This document shows, in pieces, positions 1 to 6,854 of a stretch of DNA of 64,000 nucleotides (its first letter is position 1; the number at the start of each line of letters is the position of its first letter). The notes under the pieces were generated by a model that searched no databases, was not told where the DNA came from, and saw nothing but the letters and a program-made list of their open reading frames with translations. Origin of the DNA: UBA4744 sp963707435 (GTDB lineage: Bacteria > Actinomycetota > Acidimicrobiia > Spongiisociales > UBA4744); contig CAVPPF010000006.1 in NCBI GenBank assembly GCA_963707435.1, positions 186,001 through 250,000 of the forward strand. The letters run 5' to 3'. The position numbers and the translations under genes were made by a program.

Positions 1-622
1 CGCGGTTGTGCTGGGAGAGTGACGCCAGCGGGTGAGACACGATCACGACGTCTCCCCGGCGGAGGGTGGTTCGGAGAGCCACATCGGCTACCCGGGGCGT
101 CGTCCACATGCGCGATCCGATGAGGGCAGCAACGGGCAGGAGGACGGTCTCGGCCTCTTCCGGTGGGGCAACTTCGACCATCATCCCGAGATAGGCCAGT
201 CCGCGCGCAATAGCCCTTCGATCCGTGAACAGCGTGGCTTTGGTTCCACCCAGGCCGCGGGCGGCCTCCAGGACCGCCAGGGTCGTCGCACCCAGCGATA
301 CCACCCCCAGCGTCTGGCGGTGAGCAATCCGCAAGCCAATCTCGTCTGCCCAGGTGTGATCGTCCAGCTGCTCGAGGATCCGGCGGAGGGAGCGTTGAGC
401 GTCCTGGTGGTCTCGATCCAACGCTGCCTCCGTCACGGCAAGGAGGAAAGGGCTGTCCGATCGGCGGCGGCGGAGGTCCGCGACTGCTTCCACGTGCGAT
501 TCGGTCCAACCGCCGCCGAGCATCTCGAGGATGGCCTGGGCTGTGGTGTGGGCGGATTGGATCGGGTCTGCCCATGCATCCCGGGCCACAGCTTGAAGAC
601 GTTCCAGCGGGGTATCGACCAT
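1..622 (-). CDS. Partial conserved protein, possibly eIF-2B-like (NagB/RpiA-type fold)
   Basis: I translated this frame by hand. It is open from an ATG at 620-622 to the left edge, giving about 207 residues without the C-terminus. The N-terminal 90 residues look helical. They are followed by an alternating strand/helix region with VVSLGATTLAVLEAARGL, then a TLFTDRRAIARGLAYLG segment and a GDVVIVSHPLA strand. This order (helical cap, then a Rossmann-like half with a G/S-rich turn) resembles eIF-2B alpha/beta/delta-related proteins and sugar isomerases of the NagB fold. The match is by eye and no catalytic residue is decisive. The gene lies 58 bp downstream of ppa on the same strand and may share its transcript. 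The longer plus-strand reading of this region looks like a shadow. Confidence 0.5.
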   Translation of the reverse strand, partial: MVDTPLERLQAVARDAWADPIQSAHTTAQAILEMLGGGWTESHVEAVADLRRRRSDSPFLLAVTEAALDRDHQDAQRSLRRILEQLDDHTWADEIGLRIAHRQTLGVVSLGATTLAVLEAARGLGGTKATLFTDRRAIARGLAYLGMMVEVAPPEEAETVLLPVAALIGSRMWTTPRVADVALRTTLRRGDVVIVSHPLASLSQHNR

Positions 623-680
623 TCCGCCGTCCAAGCTATCGGTTTCACGGTGCGGCTGACGGCTCGTGGAGCCGTTCCGG

Positions 681-1166
681 CTACCCGCGGTAGGCGGCGC
701 GCGATGCAGCGATGATCTCGACAGTTTCGTCGAGGTCGTGCCATCCGAGTGCTGCCGTCTTCTTCTCCTCGAGGTCCTTGTACACCGTGAAGAAGTGCTC
801 GATCTCCTTGAGCATGTGGGTGGGCACATCGTCGAGAGCCCGGATATCCGCCCAGACCGGTTCCCCGAGGGGTACGCCGATCACCTTGTGGTCTGGATGG
901 CCCTGATCCTCCATGAGGAAGAGGCCGATCGGTCGGATCCGGATGTGGCATCCGGGAAACGTCGGTTCCGAGACGAGCGCCAACGCGTCGAGTGGGTCAC
1001 CATCTTCGGCGAGCGTGTTGGGGATATAGCCGTAGTCCGCCGGGTAGCGAGTGGCCGTGAACAGCATCCGGTCGAGGAAGATGTTTCCCGAGTCGTGATC
1101 CACCTCGTACTTGTTTCTGCTCCCCTTGGGTATTTCGACGATCATGGTGATCGGAGTCTGCGGCAT
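681..1166 (-). CDS. ppa: Inorganic pyrophosphatase, family I
   Basis: This 161-residue cytoplasmic enzyme hydrolyses pyrophosphate to phosphate and so pulls biosynthetic reactions forward. The family signature DGDPLDALAL, with its metal-binding Asp residues, is intact. The upstream EIPKGSRNKYEVD and ADYGYIPNT segments and the downstream KVIGVP segment are also typical of the family. Length fits bacterial family I enzymes. I chose the ATG at 1164-1166 (MPQTPITM) because the family begins close to this point and AGGAG lies just upstream. An in-frame extension to 1247 has no family homology. The gene is divergent from pruA, with about 95 bp between them for promoters. Confidence 0.95.
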   Translation of the reverse strand: MPQTPITMIVEIPKGSRNKYEVDHDSGNIFLDRMLFTATRYPADYGYIPNTLAEDGDPLDALALVSEPTFPGCHIRIRPIGLFLMEDQGHPDHKVIGVPLGEPVWADIRALDDVPTHMLKEIEHFFTVYKDLEEKKTAALGWHDLDETVEIIAASRAAYRG

Positions 1167-1261
1167 GGTGCTCCTGTTGGGTTCCCGCCAGGCTACCGCC
1201 TGACGGTGGTTGCGGATCCAGATAGGCTCGGAACCAGGACAGATCACATCAGGAGGCCAAA

Positions 1262-2815
1262 GTGTTTCAGCCCTTCTTCAACGAGCCCTACTCGGACTTC
1301 AGTGTCCCTGCCAATGAGGCTGCCTATCGTCTGGCGCTGGCAGGTGTGCGCGAGCAGCTCGGCGCTCACTACCCGCTCGTGATCGGAGGCGAGCGCTTCG
1401 ACTCCGAACGGAAGATCAACAGCGTGAACCCGGGTCGGCCGGTGGAGGTCGTTGGATCCGTGGCCGGAGCCGACGCCGGCCTGGCCGAACAATCGATCGA
1501 AAGTGCCTGGGCGGCGTTTGTCGGATGGTCCCGGCGATCGGCCGAGGATCGAGCCAGGCATCTCGTGAAACTGGCGGCGCTCATGCGAGACCGCAAGTAC
1601 GAGTTGTCTGCCTGGGAAACAATGGAGGCCTCCAAGAACTGGCTGGAGGCTGAGGCAGACGTGGCCGAAGCGATCGACTTCGTCGAGTACTACGCCCGCC
1701 AGGCGATTCAGATGGCGCAACCGATCGACGTGCTCGGGTATCCGGGCGAAGAGAACGAGTCCCATCTCATACCCATCGGAGCCGGCGTCGTGATTCCCCC
1801 CTGGAACTTTCCGCTCGCCATCCTGGCGGGCATGACCATTGGACCGGTGGCGGCCGGGAACACCGTTGTTGTGAAGCCGGCCTCCACGACTCCGATCATT
1901 GCCGCCAAGTTCATGGAACTGGTCGAAGAGGCCGGATTCCCGCCGGGGGTGATCAACTACTTGCCCGGGCCGGGGAGCGAGATCGGCGATGTGCTCGTGG
2001 ATCATCCGCGCACCCGGTTCGTCAATTTCACCGGATCGAAGGAGGTTGGACTGCGGATTGCCGAGCGGTCGGCCAAGGTCCAGCCCGGGCAGCTCTGGCT
2101 GAAGCGGTCGTACATGGAGATGGGTGGCAAGGACGCACAGATCGTCGACGAAACCGCCGACCTCGCCGCCGCGGCCCGCGCCGCGGTGGCCGGGGCCTTT
2201 GGTTTCCAGGGCCAGAAGTGCTCTGCCTGTTCGCGTTTGATCGTTGTCGACGATGTGTACGACGAGGTGCTCGAGGCGGTTCTGGCAGGAACCGCAGAGC
2301 TATCGATCGGCCCTGCCGAGGACAACTTCAAGGTCAACTCGGTGATCAGTGCAGCCCAGCAGCGTTCGATTCTCGAGGAGATCGAGAAAGGGCGATCTAC
2401 CGCCAAGCTCGTCGCAGGCGGCGACGCCGTGGATCTGGACGGGGGCTACTACATTCAGCCGACCGTCTTTGCCGAGGTCGACCCGGACGCCCGTCTTGCT
2501 CAGCACGAGATCTTCGGGCCGGTGCTTTCAGTCATTCGCGCCTCAGATTTCGATCACGCGCTGCGTATCGCCAACAGCACGGAGTACGCCCTCACCGGTG
2601 GACTCTTCAGCTCGAGTCGCGATCGGATTGAACGGGTCCGGCGCGAATTCCACGTCGGCAACCTCTACATCAACCGCAAGATCACGGGGGCGCTGGTGGG
2701 TGTTCAGCCGTTCGGCGGTTTCCGCATGTCCGGATCGAATGCCAAGGCCGGCGGTCCGGACTACCTGCGGCTCTTCATGGAGATGAAGACGGTCGCCGAG
2801 CGGTGGGTCGGATAG
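1262..2815 (+). CDS. pruA: L-glutamate gamma-semialdehyde dehydrogenase (P5C dehydrogenase)
   Basis: This enzyme oxidises glutamate semialdehyde (from proline via P5C) to glutamate with NAD+. The protein is 517 residues, the usual length of the stand-alone PruA/RocA type. The catalytic Cys lies near residue 320 in FGFQGQKCSACSR and the general-base Glu near residue 286 in YMEMGGKDAQIV. The nucleotide-binding segment VIPPWNFPLAILAGM and the C-terminal GVQPFGGFRMSGSNAKAGG motif are present. The start is GTG at 1262, set by AGGAGG about 6 bp upstream. No proline dehydrogenase gene is visible next to it. A strong palindrome follows the stop codon. Confidence 0.95.
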   Translation: MFQPFFNEPYSDFSVPANEAAYRLALAGVREQLGAHYPLVIGGERFDSERKINSVNPGRPVEVVGSVAGADAGLAEQSIESAWAAFVGWSRRSAEDRARHLVKLAALMRDRKYELSAWETMEASKNWLEAEADVAEAIDFVEYYARQAIQMAQPIDVLGYPGEENESHLIPIGAGVVIPPWNFPLAILAGMTIGPVAAGNTVVVKPASTTPIIAAKFMELVEEAGFPPGVINYLPGPGSEIGDVLVDHPRTRFVNFTGSKEVGLRIAERSAKVQPGQLWLKRSYMEMGGKDAQIVDETADLAAAARAAVAGAFGFQGQKCSACSRLIVVDDVYDEVLEAVLAGTAELSIGPAEDNFKVNSVISAAQQRSILEEIEKGRSTAKLVAGGDAVDLDGGYYIQPTVFAEVDPDARLAQHEIFGPVLSVIRASDFDHALRIANSTEYALTGGLFSSSRDRIERVRREFHVGNLYINRKITGALVGVQPFGGFRMSGSNAKAGGPDYLRLFMEMKTVAERWVG

Positions 2816-2820
2816 AAAAC

Positions 2821-2844
2821 GGGGGCGCACCATGGTGCGCCCCC
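2821..2844. terminator. Bidirectional hairpin terminator between convergent genes
   Basis: A perfect 24-bp palindrome (GGGGGCGCACCA and its complement) lies 5 bp after the pruA stop and 18 bp after the end of the convergent gene. On the minus strand it is followed by GTTTTC, a short T run. The position and symmetry fit a terminator serving both strands. Confidence 0.8.
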
Positions 2845-2862
2845 CCTTGAACTGGAACGTGA

Positions 2863-3177
2863 CTACTGGCCTTCGACCTTGTCCTGAACCTGCTCGACGG
2901 CGCCTGCTGCTGCGTCCTTGACTTCCGCAACCTTGTCCGCCGCACCGGCAACGGCCTCGTCGCCCTTGCCCATCTTGTCCTCGACGAAATCCTTGGCCTT
3001 GTCGAACGTGTCGCCGGCGGCCTCGCCGATATCCTCGGCCACATCCTTGACCTTGTCGAGTGCCTCTCCGCCCATTTCCTTGGCCTTGTCGACCATCGGC
3101 GCGGCTTTCTCAGAGAGCTCTGCGGCTTCGGCTTTCGCCTTGCCGAACAAGCCCTTCAACGTGTCCATGAAACCCAT
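2863..3177 (-). CDS. Small Ala/Lys/Glu-rich helical protein, LEA-like
   Basis: This 104-residue protein is almost entirely charged and helix-forming. It has repeating blocks such as KAKEMGGEALDKVKDVAED and FDKAKDFVEDKMG that place Ala/Val faces against Lys/Asp/Glu faces. It has no cysteine and no signal peptide. The pattern is like late-embryogenesis-abundant or apolipoprotein-like amphipathic repeats. Some actinobacterial small proteins annotated as antitoxins (the MT0933 type) look similar, but no toxin gene is adjacent. The ATG is preceded by GAGGAG at 7 bp. A role in stress protection or membrane association is inference from composition only. Confidence 0.75.
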   Translation of the reverse strand: MGFMDTLKGLFGKAKAEAAELSEKAAPMVDKAKEMGGEALDKVKDVAEDIGEAAGDTFDKAKDFVEDKMGKGDEAVAGAADKVAEVKDAAAGAVEQVQDKVEGQ

Positions 3178-3266
3178 GTCTCCACTCCTCTTAGCGTCGG
3201 GTTTTCGATATCGAGGTACATCATAGAGATTGCGAGCCGTGCCCGAATCTCACACGGGCGGATCGG

Positions 3267-4082
3267 TCAATAGTCGAAGGTCGCGGCCGTGCGTCCGGCC
3301 GTGTCGAGGAGCAGCGCCGTGTCGCCGCTGTTGCCCCAAACGGGTCCGTCGGCACACCAATACCGACGGCCGATTTCGTCTTCCCCGCATCCGGTGAAGA
3401 TCGTGAAATCCGTTCCCGCGTCGAGCATCGAGCCGACCGGGAACACGTATCGGTGCACCGAGGAACCGTCCCGCAGCGTCCAGCCGGACAGGTCGATCGC
3501 CGTTGTCCCGGTGTTGGCGACGACCACCCATTCTCCGTTGAGATCATCCTCGTCCGGACCGGGGGGATTCGGCTCGATGTCCACAATGGACAGGGCTGCC
3601 GCAAAGGCGGAGGCACAGGTGTCCGGCGACCACATGCCCTGCCCGCCGTCGCGGGCTTCCCGGGAGGCGCCGTCGATGCGGTCCTGGAACGTCGTGTTCG
3701 GTTCGAAGCCCCGGGCCAGGACGAAACCACGCCGGGCAAGATCCTCGTTGACGAGGATTCCGTCCAGGTAGACGTAGCCGAGCAGCCGGCCGTACTGGTC
3801 GCGAGGTTCCCCATCGGTGACGATCTCAACCCGTGCGCCGTCGACCATCTCCCGCAGGCCGGCAGCGGACTCGGGTCCGAAGCATTCATTGCGTTCGGGA
3901 GCGTTGATTCCGATGAGGCGGACCCGTTCCCGGCTGCCGTCGATATCGACGAGCAGCGAGTCGCCGTCCTGGACATCGACCACCCGCGCCTGTATGCCCG
4001 TCGGGGTCGACGTGGGAACGGCGGCCTGGGTGCAAGCCACGGCTCCGACGGCAATAATCAACGCTGGTACAAATGGTTTCAT
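3267..4082 (-). CDS. Secreted thermonuclease-like lipoprotein with lamin-tail domain
   Basis: This 271-residue lipoprotein has a signal peptide ending in VGAVACTQ (lipobox Cys), then a staphylococcal-nuclease domain and a C-terminal lamin-tail domain. Nuclease residues are visible in order: the metal-binding region VQDGDSLLVDIDG, RLIGINAPE (the Arg and Glu used in catalysis) and DQYGRLLGYVY (second catalytic Arg). The last 95 residues contain GEWVVVANTGTTAIDLSGWTL, typical of lamin-tail folds found on secreted nucleases. I chose the ATG at 4080-4082 because it starts the signal peptide; the upstream extension is not signal-like. The likely role is extracellular or surface DNA/RNA degradation for nutrients. 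The gene is divergent from the hydrolase at 4135. Confidence 0.87.
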   Translation of the reverse strand: MKPFVPALIIAVGAVACTQAAVPTSTPTGIQARVVDVQDGDSLLVDIDGSRERVRLIGINAPERNECFGPESAAGLREMVDGARVEIVTDGEPRDQYGRLLGYVYLDGILVNEDLARRGFVLARGFEPNTTFQDRIDGASREARDGGQGMWSPDTCASAFAAALSIVDIEPNPPGPDEDDLNGEWVVVANTGTTAIDLSGWTLRDGSSVHRYVFPVGSMLDAGTDFTIFTGCGEDEIGRRYWCADGPVWGNSGDTALLLDTAGRTAATFDY

Positions 4083-4134
4083 CGAGTCCGTATGGTACGG
4101 GCCGACTGCGACGCGCAAGCAAGAGAGGCGGATC

Positions 4135-4923
4135 ATGCAATACATCGACGTTCGAGGTACCACGCTGGCCTATCAATCAAGCGGTGACGGCGACCCGGCA
4201 GTTTTCCTGCACGGATTCCCCCTCGATCACCGGTTGTGGCTCGATCAGCTCGATTCGCTCGGCGATCTCCGCTTCAACGTGGCGCCGGACCTGCGCGGAT
4301 CCGGTGGTTCGGACCCACTCGTTTCGGGGCTGCTGGCCATGGAGGACATAGCGGATGATGTCGCCGAGCTCATCGAAGGGCTGGGTCACCAATCTGCGGA
4401 CGTCGTGTCCCTTTCTATGGGCGGTTATGCCGCACTCGCCCTCTGGGAGCGGCACCCGGAACGGATTCGCAGTCTGGTCCTGATGGACACCCGTTCCGGC
4501 GCGGACTCCGAAGCCGGGCGGGCCGGCAGGCGGGAGACCGCCGAACGGGTCGCGGAGGAAGGCTCCGGCTTTCTGACTGCCAATCTCATGAAAGCCCTGC
4601 TGGCGCCCGGCGCCGGCCTGGCGGCGCGGATCCGGCTGCGAAGCATGATCGAGGGAACGGCAGCTGAGACGATCGTGGCCCACCTCGAGGGCATGGCACG
4701 TCGGGCCGATCGAACCGACCTCCTTGCGTCGATCACCGTTCCGACCCTGGTGATCGTCGGTGAGGACGACGGGCTCACACCTCCGGACGTGGCCGAACAC
4801 ATGGCGAATCTGATCCCGCAGGCCGAGTTGGTCGTCATTCCCGGAGCCGGACACCTCACGCCCATCGAGAAGCCGGAAGCAGTGAACGATGCACTGCGGG
4901 CGTTTTGGGCGAAGCTGCAGTGA
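4135..4923 (+). CDS. Alpha/beta-hydrolase fold protein
   Basis: This is a 262-residue cytoplasmic alpha/beta hydrolase. The oxyanion segment HGFPLDHRLW, the nucleophile elbow SLSMGG, the acid segment VGEDDGLTPP and the catalytic His in GAGHLTPIEKPE are all in the expected order. A helical lid separates the Ser from the Asp. Substrate cannot be told from sequence; it could be an esterase, a lactonase or a 3-oxoadipate-enol-lactonase-like enzyme. I chose the ATG at 4135 because GAGGCGG lies just upstream; a longer open frame to 3817 runs through the divergent nuclease gene and is not credible. A heptamer repeat island follows the gene. Confidence 0.85.
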   Translation: MQYIDVRGTTLAYQSSGDGDPAVFLHGFPLDHRLWLDQLDSLGDLRFNVAPDLRGSGGSDPLVSGLLAMEDIADDVAELIEGLGHQSADVVSLSMGGYAALALWERHPERIRSLVLMDTRSGADSEAGRAGRRETAERVAEEGSGFLTANLMKALLAPGAGLAARIRLRSMIEGTAAETIVAHLEGMARRADRTDLLASITVPTLVIVGEDDGLTPPDVAEHMANLIPQAELVVIPGAGHLTPIEKPEAVNDALRAFWAKLQ

Positions 4924-4937
4924 GGAATTCAGTATCC

Positions 4938-4986
4938 GGTACTAGGTACTAGGTACATACGGTACTAGGTACTAGGTACTAGGTAC
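4938..4986. repeat. Heptamer tandem repeat island GGTACTA
   Basis: Two copies of GGTACTA, then GGTACATAC, then three more copies and a final GGTAC. The unit contains the palindrome GTAC. The island lies between two convergent genes, and one repeat unit (CTA at 4979-4981) supplies the TAG stop codon of the minus-strand flavoprotein. A related GAGTACT island occurs at 31785-31832. Confidence 0.85.
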
Positions 4987-6340
4987 TTCCCAGAGCCTTC
5001 TCTGCTGCTTTCCTGGCGGCGATGTGGACCGGATCCCACACTCCGGAGAACGGTGGTGAGTAGGACAGATCGGTCCAGGCAAGTTCGTTGGCCGGAAGGT
5101 CGGACCACATTGCCGTTGCAAAGATGTCGATACGTTTCCCGGCGCCGGGGCCGCCGACGATCTGCGCGCCCAGCAACCGGGCGCTGCCCTTTTCCGCGAT
5201 GGCCTTGACCGTCATCGGGCTCGAACCCGGCCAGTAGTGGGCGGCTGTGGTGCTATCGATCCGGGCCGACACCGCCTCCAGGCCCGCTTCGGCAACCTGC
5301 AACTCTGTGAGCCCCGTCGAGGAGATCTCGAGATCACCCACCTTGGTGATCGCGGTTCCGAGTACTCCGGGGAAAGCGGCGTCGCCACCACCGAGATTGA
5401 TGCCGGCGATCCGCCCGGCCTTGTTTGCTACGGTGCCGAGATGCAGGTTGATGGGTTGGCCTGAGATCCGGTGATGTGCTTCCGCACAATCGCCCGCCGA
5501 CCAGATGCCGTCGATCCCGGTCCGCTGGTGATCATCGACGGCGACGGCGCCGGTTGGTCCCAGCGGGATCCCTGCGTCTCGAGCCAGATCGACCTGTGGC
5601 CGGCTCCCGAGGGCCAGCACCACCAGGTCGGCGGGAAAGCTCCGGTCGTCGCATCCGACGCCGGCCACCGTCCCGCCGTTTCCTGCAATGCACTCGACCT
5701 TGAAACCGGTTTCAACGTGGATCCCCATCGATCGCATGTGGTCGGAAACGAGTTCCGCCATGTCCGGATCCAGGGTTCGTTCGAGAACCGTCGGCATCAT
5801 GGTCACGACCGTCGTGTCGATCCCGACGTGTTCGAACGCCTCGGCGATCTCCAGGCCGATGTAGCCGCCTCCGACAACCACGGCGCGCTCGACCCCCGCT
5901 GTGACCAGTGATCGCAGGAGGGCAGCATCGTCGAGGGTGCGCAACATGTGGACTCCCTCGAGGTCCATGCCGGTGATGGGAGGCCGGATGGCGGTGGCGC
6001 CGGTTGCATACAGCAGCTGGTCGAAGCCCACGCGTTCCTCGCCCCCCGGGTGGCGAACCGTGACATGGCGGTCGGCGAGATCGATGCCCACAACCTGATG
6101 GTGGATGCGGGCGTCGATCCCTTTGGCTTGAAACTGCTCGGGGGTCCGGACCTGCAGGTCGCTGAAATCCTCGACCCATCCGCCTACGAAATACGGCTCA
6201 CCGCAGGCCGAGAAGCTCACGTACCCGGACTGTTCAAACACGATGATCTCGAGATCGTCGGCGGGGCGCATCCGTCGGGCCTGACTGGCCGCGGACATTC
6301 CTGCCGCGTCGCCTCCAATGACGACGAGTCGTTCCGCCAT
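4979..6340 (-). CDS. FAD-dependent pyridine nucleotide-disulfide oxidoreductase, CoA-disulfide reductase-like
   Basis: This is a 453-residue flavoprotein. The N-terminal FAD site is VVIGGDAAGMSAA. The single redox Cys sits in SFSACGEPYFVGG, the arrangement of CoA-disulfide reductases and NADH oxidases. The NAD(P) site is VVVGGGYIGLEIAE, the second FAD contact is GIWSAGDCAE, and a C-terminal dimerisation domain follows. Likely activity is NAD(P)H-dependent reduction of CoA disulfide, polysulfide or oxygen. The start ATG overlaps the LapA-like stop by one base (TAATG), so translation is probably coupled. The stop codon lies inside the heptamer repeat island, which suggests that the last codons were altered by the repeat. 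Confidence 0.88.
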   Translation of the reverse strand: MAERLVVIGGDAAGMSAASQARRMRPADDLEIIVFEQSGYVSFSACGEPYFVGGWVEDFSDLQVRTPEQFQAKGIDARIHHQVVGIDLADRHVTVRHPGGEERVGFDQLLYATGATAIRPPITGMDLEGVHMLRTLDDAALLRSLVTAGVERAVVVGGGYIGLEIAEAFEHVGIDTTVVTMMPTVLERTLDPDMAELVSDHMRSMGIHVETGFKVECIAGNGGTVAGVGCDDRSFPADLVVLALGSRPQVDLARDAGIPLGPTGAVAVDDHQRTGIDGIWSAGDCAEAHHRISGQPINLHLGTVANKAGRIAGINLGGGDAAFPGVLGTAITKVGDLEISSTGLTELQVAEAGLEAVSARIDSTTAAHYWPGSSPMTVKAIAEKGSARLLGAQIVGGPGAGKRIDIFATAMWSDLPANELAWTDLSYSPPFSGVWDPVHIAARKAAEKALGST

Positions 6341-6795
6341 TATTCGATGCGGAGGTTCTGAGATTCCGCCTTGGCGCGAAGCCGCTTCAACTCCTCGCGC
6401 TCGGCCAGTACCTTGCGCTTCCTGCGTCGGATGATCATCCCGATCAGCTCGTCGATCAGGATGGCTGCGAGTCCGGTGACCACCATCACGATGATCAACG
6501 GAGCTTCGATATTCCAGAAATAGAGCGTTACCGGGACCTGGTCGGTGTTCTGAACGGCCAGGACGATGATCGCCACCGTGAGCAGCACGCCGACGATGAA
6601 GGCCCAGGAGATCCCGGTTCCGGCGAACACCCGGTGCTGTTCGGGCGCAGGCGTCGCAACCGGTTCCGGCTTTTGGACGGGTTCGACCGGAGCCGTCTCC
6701 TCGGGGTATTCGATCTTTTCGGGAACAAACGAACCGAGATCAGGTTCCGACGAGGGCTCCTGGTCGGGTTCGCCGGGTATCTCTCTATCGCTCAC
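6340..6795 (-). CDS. LapA-domain (DUF1049-type) membrane protein
   Basis: This protein of about 150 residues has an acidic, Pro/Glu-rich N-terminal third. Two membrane helices follow (SWAFIVGVLLTVAIIVLAVQN and the IIVMVVTGLAAILIDELIGM segment), then a basic helical tail (RRRKRKVLAEREELKRLRAK). The VQNTDQVPVTLYFWNIEAPL loop between the helices is the hallmark of LapA/DUF1049 proteins, which are linked to envelope assembly in other bacteria. I prefer the GTG at 6795 because GGAGG lies 6 bp upstream; an ATG at 6807 in the same frame lacks such a site. The gene is translationally coupled to the flavoprotein gene. Confidence 0.78.
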   Translation of the reverse strand: MSDREIPGEPDQEPSSEPDLGSFVPEKIEYPEETAPVEPVQKPEPVATPAPEQHRVFAGTGISWAFIVGVLLTVAIIVLAVQNTDQVPVTLYFWNIEAPLIIVMVVTGLAAILIDELIGMIIRRRKRKVLAEREELKRLRAKAESQNLRIE

Positions 6796-6854
6796 TCGAT
6801 CCTCCATCGTGATTCATTGTCCATAGCGTACCTGCCGGATTGGCGGTTCATGAC

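Noticed and set aside
32..715. Plus-strand frame at the left end
   Set aside because: Low-complexity His/Gly/Arg composition with no domain; the minus strand reads a coherent alpha/beta protein instead.
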